Assembly: GCA_000492175.2 (NCBI GenBank)
Contig: CP097573.1
Location: 3,348,001-3,412,000 of the forward strand
From: Firmicutes bacterium ASF500
Lineage (GTDB): Bacteria > Bacillota > Clostridia > Oscillospirales > Oscillospiraceae
Direction: 5' to 3'
DNA length: 64,000 bases
Made by a program: the position numbers and the translations under genes. Numbering within the stretch: position 1 is the stretch's first letter; every line of letters begins with the position of its first letter. Below the pieces are notes generated by a model. The model did no database searches. It was not told the origin of the DNA and worked only from the letters and a program-made list of their open reading frames with translations. This document shows, in pieces, positions 7,641 to 16,742 of this stretch.

Positions 7641-10600
7641 TTACTTCTGGGTTCGGAAGAGGAAGGACATGATCTGTCCGCGGGTACAGAGGTCGTTGGG
7701 GCTGAAGGTATCCGGGCCTGTACCGAAGGTGATCTCGTTCTCTGCCGCCCATTTGACCGAGGTGGCGTAATAGGCACCGGCGGGCACATCCTGGAAGGAG
7801 CTGCCGCCCGAGACGGCGGGGCTGCCGGCGTAGGAGTGCAGGAAGGTTACGGCCTGTCCGCGGGTCACCGAGTCATCAGGGCTGAATGTCGTGGCGCTGG
7901 TCCCGCTGGTGATGCCCTGTTCCACCGCCCAGCACACGGCGTCGTAGTAGTAAGCGCCGGGTTCCAGATCGGTGAAGGGAGTTTCTTCGCTCTTGGGAGC
8001 GGGGGAACCGGCTGCGTGCCACAGGAAGGTCACCATCTGTCCCCGGGTACAGGAAGCGTTGGGACTGAATGTTGTGGCGCTGGTCCCGCTGGTAATGCCG
8101 TTCTTCACCGCCCAGAGGACCGCTTCGAAGAAGAAATCGTCCTCCGTCACGTCGGTGAAGGGGTTGTTCTCATACCCCACCACATACAGCGACAGATGGT
8201 TGGTGGTGAAGATCACCGTCTTGGTCCGCACGTCATACATGGTCTCGCAGCGGTGAATATTGCCCTCGTTATCCAGGTAGTAGACCACCACGCCGGAGGG
8301 GTTCTGTCCCTCTTTCAGAGTGTAAGGCAGAGAGATGGTGGCGTTGCCCTTGCCAAAGCTGGTAATCGCCTTGCCGCCGCTCTTCATGGTCAGGTCATAG
8401 ACGGGAGCGCCGTCCACGACTTCCTTCTGACGGGCGTTGAGGTCGGAGGCCTTGGCAGGGGCGATGGACAGGGTGATCTGCTTTCCGGAAGCCTGCTCCT
8501 GAACCGCGTCCTGGGCCGCCGCGTCGAAGGAAGCCGCGCCGGTGGACAGCTTGATAGTCAGGCCCTCGGTGTCGTTGCCGCTGTCGTTGGCCGCCTCGGC
8601 GATCTCCTTCACCGCGTTGGCAGGGAGGTTCACGGTGTTGATGGTCTTGTTCAGACCGGTGAAGTCGATCTCCACCATACCGGTGTCCACGTCATTGCCG
8701 GCCACCTCGTTCAGGTGAGCGGTGTCGATCTTCTCCACCGTGGCAGTGCTGCCGGACACCTTGGCGGCTACATCGACGCTGTTCTTATCACCGCTCACCG
8801 GGACGGTGACGCTGGTGGAGCCGCCGGAGGAAGAACCGCCGGAAGAGCCGGAGGAGGAGTTGTCAGAGGAACTGCCGCCGCTGAGCTGAGCGGTGAGGGT
8901 CTCACCGTGCAGGCCACTGACGGAGATGGTCAGTTCCACGCCCGTCTCGGTCTTTGTGCCGGTAACGCCCTTGTCCAGGGTGCCCAGGGACAGGCCCTCG
9001 CCGGTCAGAGTGACCTTGATGGAGCTGCCCTTCTGAGAGGGATCGGAGACGCCCACATAAATCTTGCCGTCCTCTTGATACAGGGTTACGGAGGCCGGAG
9101 CACTGCTGGAGACGGCGGTGATCTTGCCGCCCTCGGGCATCTTGGCCTCGCCGGCCTGCCAGAAGGTGAAGCCGGCGGCGTTGGAGTTCCCGTCAGCCAC
9201 GGCCTGGAGCGCATCCGTATTCGAAAGGATGGTCAGTCCGCTGTTGGCTGCGTAAGACTGGGTCTCAGACTGAGTCAGTCCGGGCAGGAGGACGTAGCTG
9301 TAGGAATCCCCCTCCGCGCCGTCGTGAGGGATGGCGATACTCAGATAGTTGCGGGTCTGCGCCTCCAAATTACTTACCGCGCCGTTGATGTTTGTCCAGT
9401 CGGAGCTCCGGGCCTCCCGAAGCAGATCCAAGTCCGCTTTCTCGGGGAAATAGTAGCCGATGGAGTCGGCGGAGGTGTTGCCCGCCAGCCAGGCCCACTG
9501 CGCGCCCTCCTTGGTGGTGCTGTCGCCCAGAGCACTCACGGCGCTCTCGCCGTCCACCACAAAGGCGTTGTCGCCGTTGATTTTCTTGTTGTCCACAATG
9601 GTCTCAGCGGCGCCGTCCACGCCGGTGATGCCCGCGCCCAGAGCCACCACCTCGCCGTCAAAGACGAACCAGGACTTCTTGGCGGCCAGGTTGGGATTGG
9701 TGGCATCGGTGTAGTTTTTAAAGTCCTGGGCAAGGCTCAGGTAAGGACCGGCCACGGAGCCGCCGTTGAAGTTCCCATTGCCTACATAGTTGCCCCAGTT
9801 CTTAATGGTCCAGTCACTTCCATCTGTAGTAATACCGGCCAGACGGTGGGGGTCGGCGGTGTTCCAATAATTGTCCGCGTACTGCTTGGGGTCGCCGTAG
9901 TAGAGATAGACCGCGCCGTCACTCTGGTGCCAGCCCAGCTTGTTCTCCTCGTTGCCGAACTCAAACCGTCCGGTACGAGAAGAGGCATAGCTGACACCTA
10001 TACTGAACTTTTCGCTGTGGGCCACAGCTTTGTCCATGGAGCCAAACACCTTGGCGTAGCCGGTGTTGGGGTCGGCAGTGACAGAACTGTTGGCAAGAAG
10101 GGCCTGAGAGGCAATCACAGCGGCCACATTGGAGTGATTAAAATACTCCTCCTTGCCCATGGCCTTGACGCCAGCCTCCAGCTGTCCTTTGGCAAAGCTC
10201 TTCAGCTTCCCCTGATACTCGGCGGGGGCGCTGTCGGACAGAAGGACGATGGACCACAGAATGACCCGGCCGGTCTTTACGTCGGCACTGCTGGGCCGGG
10301 CCACGCCGCGGCCATTGGTCATATCAAAGACCGCACCGTCGGCGTAGAGGGGGCGCACGCCGTTCCAGACGAAATTATAAAGGACCTCAACGTCTGCGGG
10401 AGCCACCGCCCACGGGGTACCGGTGCTCAAATAGAGCATCTTTTCCGCACAGCCGAGCAGGGTGGAACCGTAGCCGCCGGTGTACGCCAGATTCGTATGC
10501 TGAATAAAGGAACCGTCGGCGTAGATGCCTTCGCCGCTGGTGACGACCTGCACAATCTGGTCGAAATACTTGGTGCCGTTGGCCACGGCCTCCTGGTCGC

Positions 10601-12893
10601 TGCAAGCCGCGCCCCGCAGCAGAGAGGCCAGACTGGTGTCCGCCAGGTTCGCGCCGGTCATATCCATCTTACCCGCCGCACCTTTGACCTTATAGACATA
10701 GCTGGGGTCCTCGTTAAAGTGTGCCAGAACGGCGGCTTCCTTTTCCAGAAGCTCCGGGCTGATCTCGTCGTACATCAGGATCACGGTGCCGCCCAGGCTC
10801 TGGGGCAGACTGATCCACCAGTGATACCAGTTGCCGAACATGGCCTGGTTGTTCAGCTGGGCGTTATAGACGTGCTTCTCCATCCATTTCAGGGCATAGA
10901 GGATGTCGTCCCTGAGGGCTTCGTTTTTGTAATAGTCACTTCCCTCAGCGGCCCACACCCTGGCCATCGCCTGAATGCGGTCCATCGCGTCAACATAGGG
11001 CTGGCTGTCTGTGGAGGTCGTGCTGGTGCCCTTGTTTGTCAGGTCGGATTGAATGTCCAGCATCAGGTCGGTGAACAGCTGAGTATCGCTGTTCTTCACC
11101 AGCTTGGTCCGGATGTCCGCCATATCCGCCTCCCATCCGGCCAGGGCCTCGGCGCGGGCGGCAGTGCCGGCGTAGGGGTTGCCGGTCAGCCGGTCCACCC
11201 ACTTCTCGCGCATGGAAGCAAAGGTTTTTTCTATCTCGGGATCAGAAATCTGAACCTTGCAGACCACGCTGTGCGTTTCGTCGGTGGACGCCTTAATCTC
11301 CGCCATACCGCTGCCCACAGCGGTAACAAGGCCGTTTTGGTCCACGGTGGCTATACCCTTGTCAGAAGTATTCCAGGTTACCGCCTCTCCCTGGGGCACG
11401 CCGACCACCTCCAACTGGAGCGTTTCCCCAGTAGCCATTTTGACAGATGTTTCGTTCAACGTAAGATGGTAGTCGGGAACAAGCTCGACGGCGTCAATCC
11501 AGAAGTCGCCGGCGAAGCCTTTTTGAGGATAGACCTCAATTTTGACGTTGCCGCTCTTGTCTCCGGATATTTTGCTGTCCGCCAAAGCTTGAAGCCCGGT
11601 CATATCTCCTTCAATCAGCACCCATTCGCCGTTGCTGCTGCCAGTGATTTCCTGATCCCAAGCCGGAGCGTTTCCTTTTTCACCTACTTGGGTGCGAAGC
11701 AGTACTTTTCCAGCGGTGATATCATATTTGACCCACGCACGGAATTTGTAGTCCTGGCTATAGTCCAAAGCACCCGCTATTAACCGATTCGCGTCGCGCT
11801 GAGCTTCGCCGGTACTATGAACACGAACGCTGTGATCTCCATGAAGCTTCTCACTGGAGACCACCTCAAACATATTCTTTTCGGAGTCTTTCATGGGTGT
11901 ACTGGGTGTACCAGTGCCTGCGGGATAAATATCCGTCCAGCCAGAGGGAATCCGGTTATATGCCCAAAAACCTTCCGTTTTTCCGCCAGACGCATTCACA
12001 AGGTCCTCAAAACTCTCAACGACAACAGCGTTCTCAGAGGGATACCCCTCCAACACCGCAGAAGGCCCCTCGGGCTGCTCGGGCTCCCCCTCATCCGGTT
12101 CGGGTTCCGGCTCAGGTTCGGGTTCTGGTTCCGGTTCCGGTTCGGGGTCAGTCCCCGGACCTTCAGGCTCGCCCGTGCAGATCAGCTCAAGGTCGTCGAT
12201 CCAGATTTCGCCTTTGGATGCGTTGCAATCAAACATGATCTGCATACTTCCGGTCTCTTGCCCACCACTGCATACCATCAATCTCTCGGAAGGCAACTCC
12301 AGTTCAACCGACTTCCAATCAAATGTTCCCTCAAAGGCAGTCGTGTAAATCTCCTTATCAGATGAAGTGGTGTTAAAGAATTGAACCAACAGCCGGGGAC
12401 CTTTCCAGCCTGCGGAGGAAGATACACTGTCCTGTGCTTTGATCTTCGCTCTTAAAACATAGTTCTTTGTGCAATCAAAACCATTTCCCGTGTTGGCATT
12501 AAATGCGTACAGCGGGCAAATCCGACCGCTGCCATCACCTGTAACATGAACAGAATAAGGAGCACTCGTGTAATTTACCTCGTCCAGCCCAATTTTCATA
12601 CTTCCAGCGGCGAATCCGCCCAAAGTAAAATCTTTTGGGGCTTGGCCGCCATCCCATTTTGCACTTTCAGTAGCATTATCACTAAGTTCATCAAAACTAT
12701 TGCTCCAAACCACATTCTCGGTTTCCGCAATGGTTACGAGGTCCTGGTCAATGACAATATTGTCATTGACCTCAGTATCCAAGGATACTGAGGCATCCTG
12801 CTCGGGGGCGGCGTAGGCTGGAGCGCACAGACCTGCCAGCATGGACAAAACCAAAAGCAGGCTGCACCAGCGTGTTTTCCAACTTTTACTCAT
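7641..12893 (-). CDS. SLH-anchored polysaccharide lyase family 8 protein
   Basis: A roughly 1750-residue secreted enzyme. The order is: signal peptide (1-29), carbohydrate-binding-like module (about 50-230), Pro-Glu linker, second similar module (about 280-470), bacterial Ig-like Big_2 domain (about 475-560), PL8 alpha/alpha-toroid and beta-sandwich (about 570-1350), Ser/Gly linker, a further domain, and three SLH repeats at the C-terminus. Catalytic-type motifs are NWYHWWISLP, HTNLAYTGGYG (His and Tyr) and NGRGVARP (Arg). PL8 enzymes cleave hyaluronan, chondroitin or xanthan by beta-elimination; host glycosaminoglycans are plausible here but not shown. I chose ATG 12893 (MSKSWKTRW) because AAGGGG precedes it and the signal peptide starts there. 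Confidence 0.88.
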   Translation of the reverse strand: MSKSWKTRWCSLLLVLSMLAGLCAPAYAAPEQDASVSLDTEVNDNIVIDQDLVTIAETENVVWSNSFDELSDNATESAKWDGGQAPKDFTLGGFAAGSMKIGLDEVNYTSAPYSVHVTGDGSGRICPLYAFNANTGNGFDCTKNYVLRAKIKAQDSVSSSAGWKGPRLLVQFFNTTSSDKEIYTTAFEGTFDWKSVELELPSERLMVCSGGQETGSMQIMFDCNASKGEIWIDDLELICTGEPEGPGTDPEPEPEPEPEPEPEPEPDEGEPEQPEGPSAVLEGYPSENAVVVESFEDLVNASGGKTEGFWAYNRIPSGWTDIYPAGTGTPSTPMKDSEKNMFEVVSSEKLHGDHSVRVHSTGEAQRDANRLIAGALDYSQDYKFRAWVKYDITAGKVLLRTQVGEKGNAPAWDQEITGSSNGEWVLIEGDMTGLQALADSKISGDKSGNVKIEVYPQKGFAGDFWIDAVELVPDYHLTLNETSVKMATGETLQLEVVGVPQGEAVTWNTSDKGIATVDQNGLVTAVGSGMAEIKASTDETHSVVCKVQISDPEIEKTFASMREKWVDRLTGNPYAGTAARAEALAGWEADMADIRTKLVKNSDTQLFTDLMLDIQSDLTNKGTSTTSTDSQPYVDAMDRIQAMARVWAAEGSDYYKNEALRDDILYALKWMEKHVYNAQLNNQAMFGNWYHWWISLPQSLGGTVILMYDEISPELLEKEAAVLAHFNEDPSYVYKVKGAAGKMDMTGANLADTSLASLLRGAACSDQEAVANGTKYFDQIVQVVTSGEGIYADGSFIQHTNLAYTGGYGSTLLGCAEKMLYLSTGTPWAVAPADVEVLYNFVWNGVRPLYADGAVFDMTNGRGVARPSSADVKTGRVILWSIVLLSDSAPAEYQGKLKSFAKGQLEAGVKAMGKEEYFNHSNVAAVIASQALLANSSVTADPNTGYAKVFGSMDKAVAHSEKFSIGVSYASSRTGRFEFGNEENKLGWHQSDGAVYLYYGDPKQYADNYWNTADPHRLAGITTDGSDWTIKNWGNYVGNGNFNGGSVAGPYLSLAQDFKNYTDATNPNLAAKKSWFVFDGEVVALGAGITGVDGAAETIVDNKKINGDNAFVVDGESAVSALGDSTTKEGAQWAWLAGNTSADSIGYYFPEKADLDLLREARSSDWTNINGAVSNLEAQTRNYLSIAIPHDGAEGDSYSYVLLPGLTQSETQSYAANSGLTILSNTDALQAVADGNSNAAGFTFWQAGEAKMPEGGKITAVSSSAPASVTLYQEDGKIYVGVSDPSQKGSSIKVTLTGEGLSLGTLDKGVTGTKTETGVELTISVSGLHGETLTAQLSGGSSSDNSSSGSSGGSSSGGSTSVTVPVSGDKNSVDVAAKVSGSTATVEKIDTAHLNEVAGNDVDTGMVEIDFTGLNKTINTVNLPANAVKEIAEAANDSGNDTEGLTIKLSTGAASFDAAAQDAVQEQASGKQITLSIAPAKASDLNARQKEVVDGAPVYDLTMKSGGKAITSFGKGNATISLPYTLKEGQNPSGVVVYYLDNEGNIHRCETMYDVRTKTVIFTTNHLSLYVVGYENNPFTDVTEDDFFFEAVLWAVKNGITSGTSATTFSPNASCTRGQMVTFLWHAAGSPAPKSEETPFTDLEPGAYYYDAVCWAVEQGITSGTSATTFSPDDSVTRGQAVTFLHSYAGSPAVSGGSSFQDVPAGAYYATSVKWAAENEITFGTGPDTFSPNDLCTRGQIMSFLFRTQK

Positions 12894-13155
12894 ACATGTT
12901 TCCCCTTTCGTGTTGTTTTGTTCGTACGGTAGAAAAATCCGCCGCACGACAGGTAAAACGGAGCTTTGGGTGTTTGCGCGCACAAATCAGCATAAAGTGG
13001 CGGGTTTTATGTAAGAAACTGTGCACTATAGCTCGTTTTGACCTTTTCACACAAGATTATATGAAAGCTTTGTCCAAAAGTCTAGCCATTTTTTGCTCTC
13101 TTATTTAGAAATCGTGCTTTTTCATTTTGGCGGGCTTGTACAAAATACCGGATAC
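12894..13155. other. AT-rich intergenic region upstream of the lyase gene
   Basis: About 260 bp without a gene. It must hold the leftward promoter of the lyase gene. One possible -10 (TATAAT, complement of 13057-13062) has only a poor -35 match, so I do not call a promoter. No repeats or hairpins stand out. Confidence 0.4.
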
Positions 13156-13263
13156 CTAGGGCTTGCGCGATATGGCCAGGGGCCGCACGGTATCGGCGTA
13201 GACCTCCATGGGCGCATGGATGCCCAAACGGCGCTGGAGGCGGCTGAAATTGTAGATAGTGTC
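13156..13263 (-). pseudogene. Transposase C-terminal remnant (probable)
   Basis: Read leftwards, one frame gives YNFSRLQRRLGIHAPMEVYA followed by 10-15 further residues and a stop, resembling the YNxxRxxxxLGxxxPMEVY tail of integrase-core transposases. There is no start codon or ribosome site, and upstream coding is lost. It faces the IS3 remnant just to its right. Confidence 0.4.
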
Positions 13264-13327
13264 TGCACAAGGTGAAGTGATTGTGATAGAATAGAAGCAT
13301 CATAAAAGAGGGAGGACAAGGAAATGG

Positions 13328-13579
13328 ATGCATGAGCTAGAGTTACTCTATGGCCAATATGATGTCTACACTCTCTGTGAGGCATTGGACGTTTCTCGCG
13401 GTACATTTTACAATCATATTCTTCGCCAGCAATTCCAGGCGGACAGGCCCAACCAGATTTGGGTAAGCGATGTTACTTGCTTCAAGCTGATTGACGACAT
13501 CGGCCAGCAGGTCTACAAACAGCAAAAGCCTTGTATGGTGCACGTCGTAGTCAGTGAACCGAGAATTCCTCAGCTTTAG
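13328..13579 (+). pseudogene. IS3-family transposase remnant with internal deletion
   Basis: An 83-codon frame. The first 28 residues (LYGQYDVYTLCEALDVSRGT) match the N-terminal helix-turn-helix of an IS3-type OrfB. It then jumps to RPNQIWVSDVTCFKL, which is the start of the DDE core in such proteins. About a hundred residues between them and the rest of the catalytic domain are missing, so it cannot be active. Confidence 0.65.
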
Positions 13580-13591
13580 CCGGATGGAATA

Positions 13592-15102
13592 TCAATCTAC
13601 ATCCCTGATCGGTTCTGACAGTTCTCCGGAACAGACCAGCTCATAGGCCTGACGGATATCCTCAAACACATTTCGCCCTCCGGTCAGGGTGGGAATATGG
13701 CGGCGGATAACATCGTAGGCGAGCCGGGTATATGTTCCAAGCCGGATGCCGGGGCGAAGATCTACAGCCTGTGCGGCGTTCAGTGCCTCCAAGCCACCAA
13801 ATACCGGATATTATCCACAAGCTGAAGTCCTTTAGAGGCGGCCAAAGGCAGATTGCTGGCGTGATCCTCGATGCCGCCCTGCATGTGGTAGAAGTCAACC
13901 GAGGAAGGGTTGATCAGACTGCGGTTCTCCGCGTCCAAGGCAGAGTAGGTGTTTTGAATCGTGGAGTAGCCGTGGGCGCTGCCGTCTCGGGGGGCCAGGA
14001 AGCGGGTCAGGCCAGTGAACTCAGGCATACTCATCTTGATCATCCGGTAGTTGACTGCCCGGGACAAGTGCCCCAGAGCGATGGACAGCATCTCCACTCC
14101 CACTGCCAGAGTGGTGGTCTCAAAATTTGAGTTGACGAACAGATCCTCCTGGTCCAGCAAAATACAGGGGTTGTCAGAGGGGGAATTGATCTGGATGGAC
14201 AGGATGTTCTTAACAAACTCCAGGGCGTCGGTCACCGTTCCGGTAATGGTAAAGCCGCCTCGGAAGGTGAGCGGGTCCTGGAGCGCCCGGTCGGGATGCT
14301 CCTCATAGAGGTAGCTGCCTTCCAGGTATTTCCGGCACCGGGCGGCGCAGGCGATCTGTCCGGGCAGTCCTCTCAGGGCGTTTACACCTTCTCCCAAGGC
14401 CTCAATATTGCCGTTAAAGCCCTCATAATCCAGGCAGTAGATCAGGTCGGAAATTCGGACCAGCTCCTCCGCCTCATAAACCATAGCCGCGGCCATGGCT
14501 TCCCCTTGACAGTTGGAGAGGATGACAGTGTGGGCGTCCTTCAGCTCCATCACATGGGGCTGGAGCCCCTCGGCCTCCATGGCCTGCTTCGTGGGAACCA
14601 CCTGGCCCCGGTAGCTTACCTCGCCCTCTCCGATGAAGGCCAGCCCCATGTGGGAGATGGTAGTAATATCTGCCTCTCCCACGCTGCCCTTTTTCGGAAT
14701 GCAGGGGGTAAGGCCGTGATTCAGAAAGTCCCGGTAAATGTTGGCCAGCCCGTCAGAGGCACAGGAGGCTCCGATGAGCAGGTTGTTCAGCCGGATAGCC
14801 ATCATGGCCCGGACTTCCGCGTCAGTGTTGTACTCCGGGGTACCAAGGCAGTGACTGCGGATAATTTTCCGGTTCTGCTCGGCGAAAAAGCTTTCGTCGA
14901 TGTTCTGATCCTTGTTCCAGCCCACGCCCCGGTTGAAGCCGTAGATGGCCTTCCCTTCCCGGGACAGCCGGGACATAATTTCTCTCCCCTTTGCAAGGCG
15001 GACGTAGGCCTCGGGGGCAATCTCCACCGGCCGGTTCCGATAGGCAACGTCGTAAAGCTCCTCCAGTGTGAAGCCCTGGCCGCTTAAAATGACCGCGTTC
15101 AT
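13592..15102 (-). CDS. HAL-fold ammonia-lyase-like enzyme without Ala-Ser-Gly triad; 3' frameshift
   Basis: A homologue of histidine/aromatic amino-acid lyases, about 505 residues when the frame is repaired. From ATG 15102 (1 bp after the preceding stop) coding runs to a TGA at 13780. The family-conserved tail (EALNAAQAVDLRPGIRLGTY) continues in another frame to 13592, so one base, probably a T near 13790, is missing. Normal members self-process Ala-Ser-Gly within GSVGASGDLAPL to make the MIO electrophile. Here the region reads GSVGEADITTISH, one residue shorter and without the triad. MIO-less relatives exist (ergothionase, which releases trimethylamine), so this may be an elimination enzyme on a different substrate. 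It is the last gene of a sigma-54 controlled operon. Confidence 0.75.
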
Positions 15103-15103
15103 G

Positions 15104-15520
15104 TTACGCTCTCCTCTCCAGCAATGTGATGGTCTGGCTGGCCGCGTCCAGCCGTACCCGGTCTCCGTTTTGAACGGTCCGGTAAAACTCCTCGTCGATT
15201 CGGTCAACCATGGAAACGCCCATAATGATGGCCCCGGACACCAGAACAGTATCCGGCTCCCGGACCAGGAAAGCCAGCGGCGCGGCGGAATGCCGGTCCA
15301 GCTTGTAAAGTCCGTCCATCTGTACAGAGGAGCTGCCCTTGCCCCCGGGGAACACCAGGATCTTATCCTTAACGCTGATCCCCTCCAGGCAGTGGCCCCG
15401 CTCTGTAATCACGCCGGTTGCCGGGTCGGCCCGATAAAAAAGCAGACGGTCCTCAGACAGCAGAACCTCGCCTTCTACTGTGCCGGGGGAAATCTCACGG
15501 CATGCAAAGGTCTTTTTCAT
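15104..15520 (-). CDS. Aconitase X small (swivelling) subunit, DUF126
   Basis: 138 residues from ATG 15520, which shares one base with the stop of the large-subunit gene. The motif string VFPGGKGSSS followed by a Pro/Leu-rich strand and DGDRVRLD-like ending fits the DUF126 swivel domain that closes the aconitase X active site. In characterised cases the pair dehydrates cis-3-hydroxyproline (bacteria) or phosphomevalonate (archaea). It needs the large subunit (next entry) and should work in the cytoplasm. The substrate here is unknown. Confidence 0.85.
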   Translation of the reverse strand: MKKTFACREISPGTVEGEVLLSEDRLLFYRADPATGVITERGHCLEGISVKDKILVFPGGKGSSSVQMDGLYKLDRHSAAPLAFLVREPDTVLVSGAIIMGVSMVDRIDEEFYRTVQNGDRVRLDAASQTITLLERRA

Positions 15521-16722
15521 CAGCAAACCCCTCCTTTCTGCGCCCAACGGATGCAGGTATCTGTATCCCGCACGGCCATGCGGATGCCGGCGGTCTCTGT
15601 GTAGTAGGCCGCCTTGGGGGAGTCGGTGACGCCGGGCTTCCCCGCCAGGTGTCCCCAGCAGCAGGCCTCGTCAATGCAGGTGTCGGCAATCAGCTCGGCC
15701 CCCGCCTCCTGAAGCCGGCGCTCCAGGCCTTGCTCCCCGGCCTGTTTTTTGACCCTGGCGGAGGTGAGGACATACACCGGGACCTTGGCCGGGGACTGGG
15801 ACAGCAGCCGGTCTGCAATCTCCAGCTGCCGGTAGGTATAGTGGGGACAGCCCAAGATGCAGAAGTGAATTTCTCCTGACAGGTCAGGCGAGAAGGCGGC
15901 CAGCGTCTCCTCTAGGTCGGCGCTGGTCAGCCGCAGACGGCGGAGCGGCTCCCGGCCCCCAAAGGGGTCAACCCCCCGGCGGCACTCTGCCGTCACCCCG
16001 GGAATGTGGAACAGATCATAGCTGCCGGAGACGTTCAGCTGGGCGCCCAGGGCAATCAGCGCCTCGGTGCTGATTGTCTCCGGCAGGCCAAGAAACACGG
16101 GGATGCCTTGACCGATCCGTTTGCCTGTCAGTCCTAACACCCCATAGTCGAAGTCGCTGTTCAGCCGGGCGTCCACCTCCACCGCCACGGCTCCCCGGCG
16201 GTTTTCCTCTAGAAGCATCCCATACTCGGGGACAAAACCGGTCACGGCGGCGCACAGGGCGCTGGCCGCGCTCTCACGGTTGGTGCGGGCCCCCAGGACG
16301 GCGTTGACAAAGATCGTAGCGTTGGTTTCAGAAAAGGCGGCCGCCTCGCCATATTCGGGCACGTTGTCCACCAGGTAGGGGGTGCAGCTGTAGGTCAGCC
16401 GGGCGCCCAGGCTCTGGTAGATACGGTGAGTTTCCTCCATATTGGCGATGGCCTCGGGAGTCAGATGTTTGCGGAAATAGTCCAGGGAGTAGCCCGGATT
16501 CACCGTGAGAGCCACGGCGCAGGAGGCGCCCGCCTCCAGCAGCCTGCCCGAAAACCACACGTCGGCCTCCTGCGCGCTCAGGGACACATGTACCTTTTGG
16601 ACGGGGACCATCCGCGGAGCGTCGAAACACTTCCCGATGCCCACCTGTACCCCCATGGCCATAGCTTTGCCCCGGCCAAGGTCCCCGTTCAGCATGGCGC
16701 GCTGTTCGGCAGTCAGTTCCAT
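15520..16722 (-). CDS. Aconitase X catalytic subunit (DUF521)
   Basis: A 400-residue protein matching the large subunit of aconitase X: N-terminal LTAEQRAMLNGDLGRGKAMAM, Cys-containing loops YSCTPYL and LGCPHYTYRQ that are candidates for iron-sulfur or metal ligands, and a C-terminal TCIDEACCWG segment. AcnX enzymes are iron-sulfur hydro-lyases. It overlaps the small-subunit gene by one base (TGATG), so the two are translated together. Within the operon it lies between the dehydrogenase and the HAL-like lyase, suggesting a dehydration step on a hydroxy acid made or used by them; this is inference. Confidence 0.85.
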   Translation of the reverse strand: MELTAEQRAMLNGDLGRGKAMAMGVQVGIGKCFDAPRMVPVQKVHVSLSAQEADVWFSGRLLEAGASCAVALTVNPGYSLDYFRKHLTPEAIANMEETHRIYQSLGARLTYSCTPYLVDNVPEYGEAAAFSETNATIFVNAVLGARTNRESAASALCAAVTGFVPEYGMLLEENRRGAVAVEVDARLNSDFDYGVLGLTGKRIGQGIPVFLGLPETISTEALIALGAQLNVSGSYDLFHIPGVTAECRRGVDPFGGREPLRRLRLTSADLEETLAAFSPDLSGEIHFCILGCPHYTYRQLEIADRLLSQSPAKVPVYVLTSARVKKQAGEQGLERRLQEAGAELIADTCIDEACCWGHLAGKPGVTDSPKAAYYTETAGIRMAVRDTDTCIRWAQKGGVC

Positions 16723-16742
16723 ACCATCAGCCTCCTGAAATT

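Noticed and set aside
7188..11783. Very long rightward frame (1531 codons) opposite the lyase gene
   Set aside because: It is the antisense of a GC-rich gene with clear domains, has no ribosome site and no family resemblance; it starts in the IS and crosses its border.
13050..13085. Promoter of the PL8 lyase gene
   Set aside because: A TATAAT is present on the leftward strand but the best -35 at 17 bp (TAGACT) is too poor to assign.
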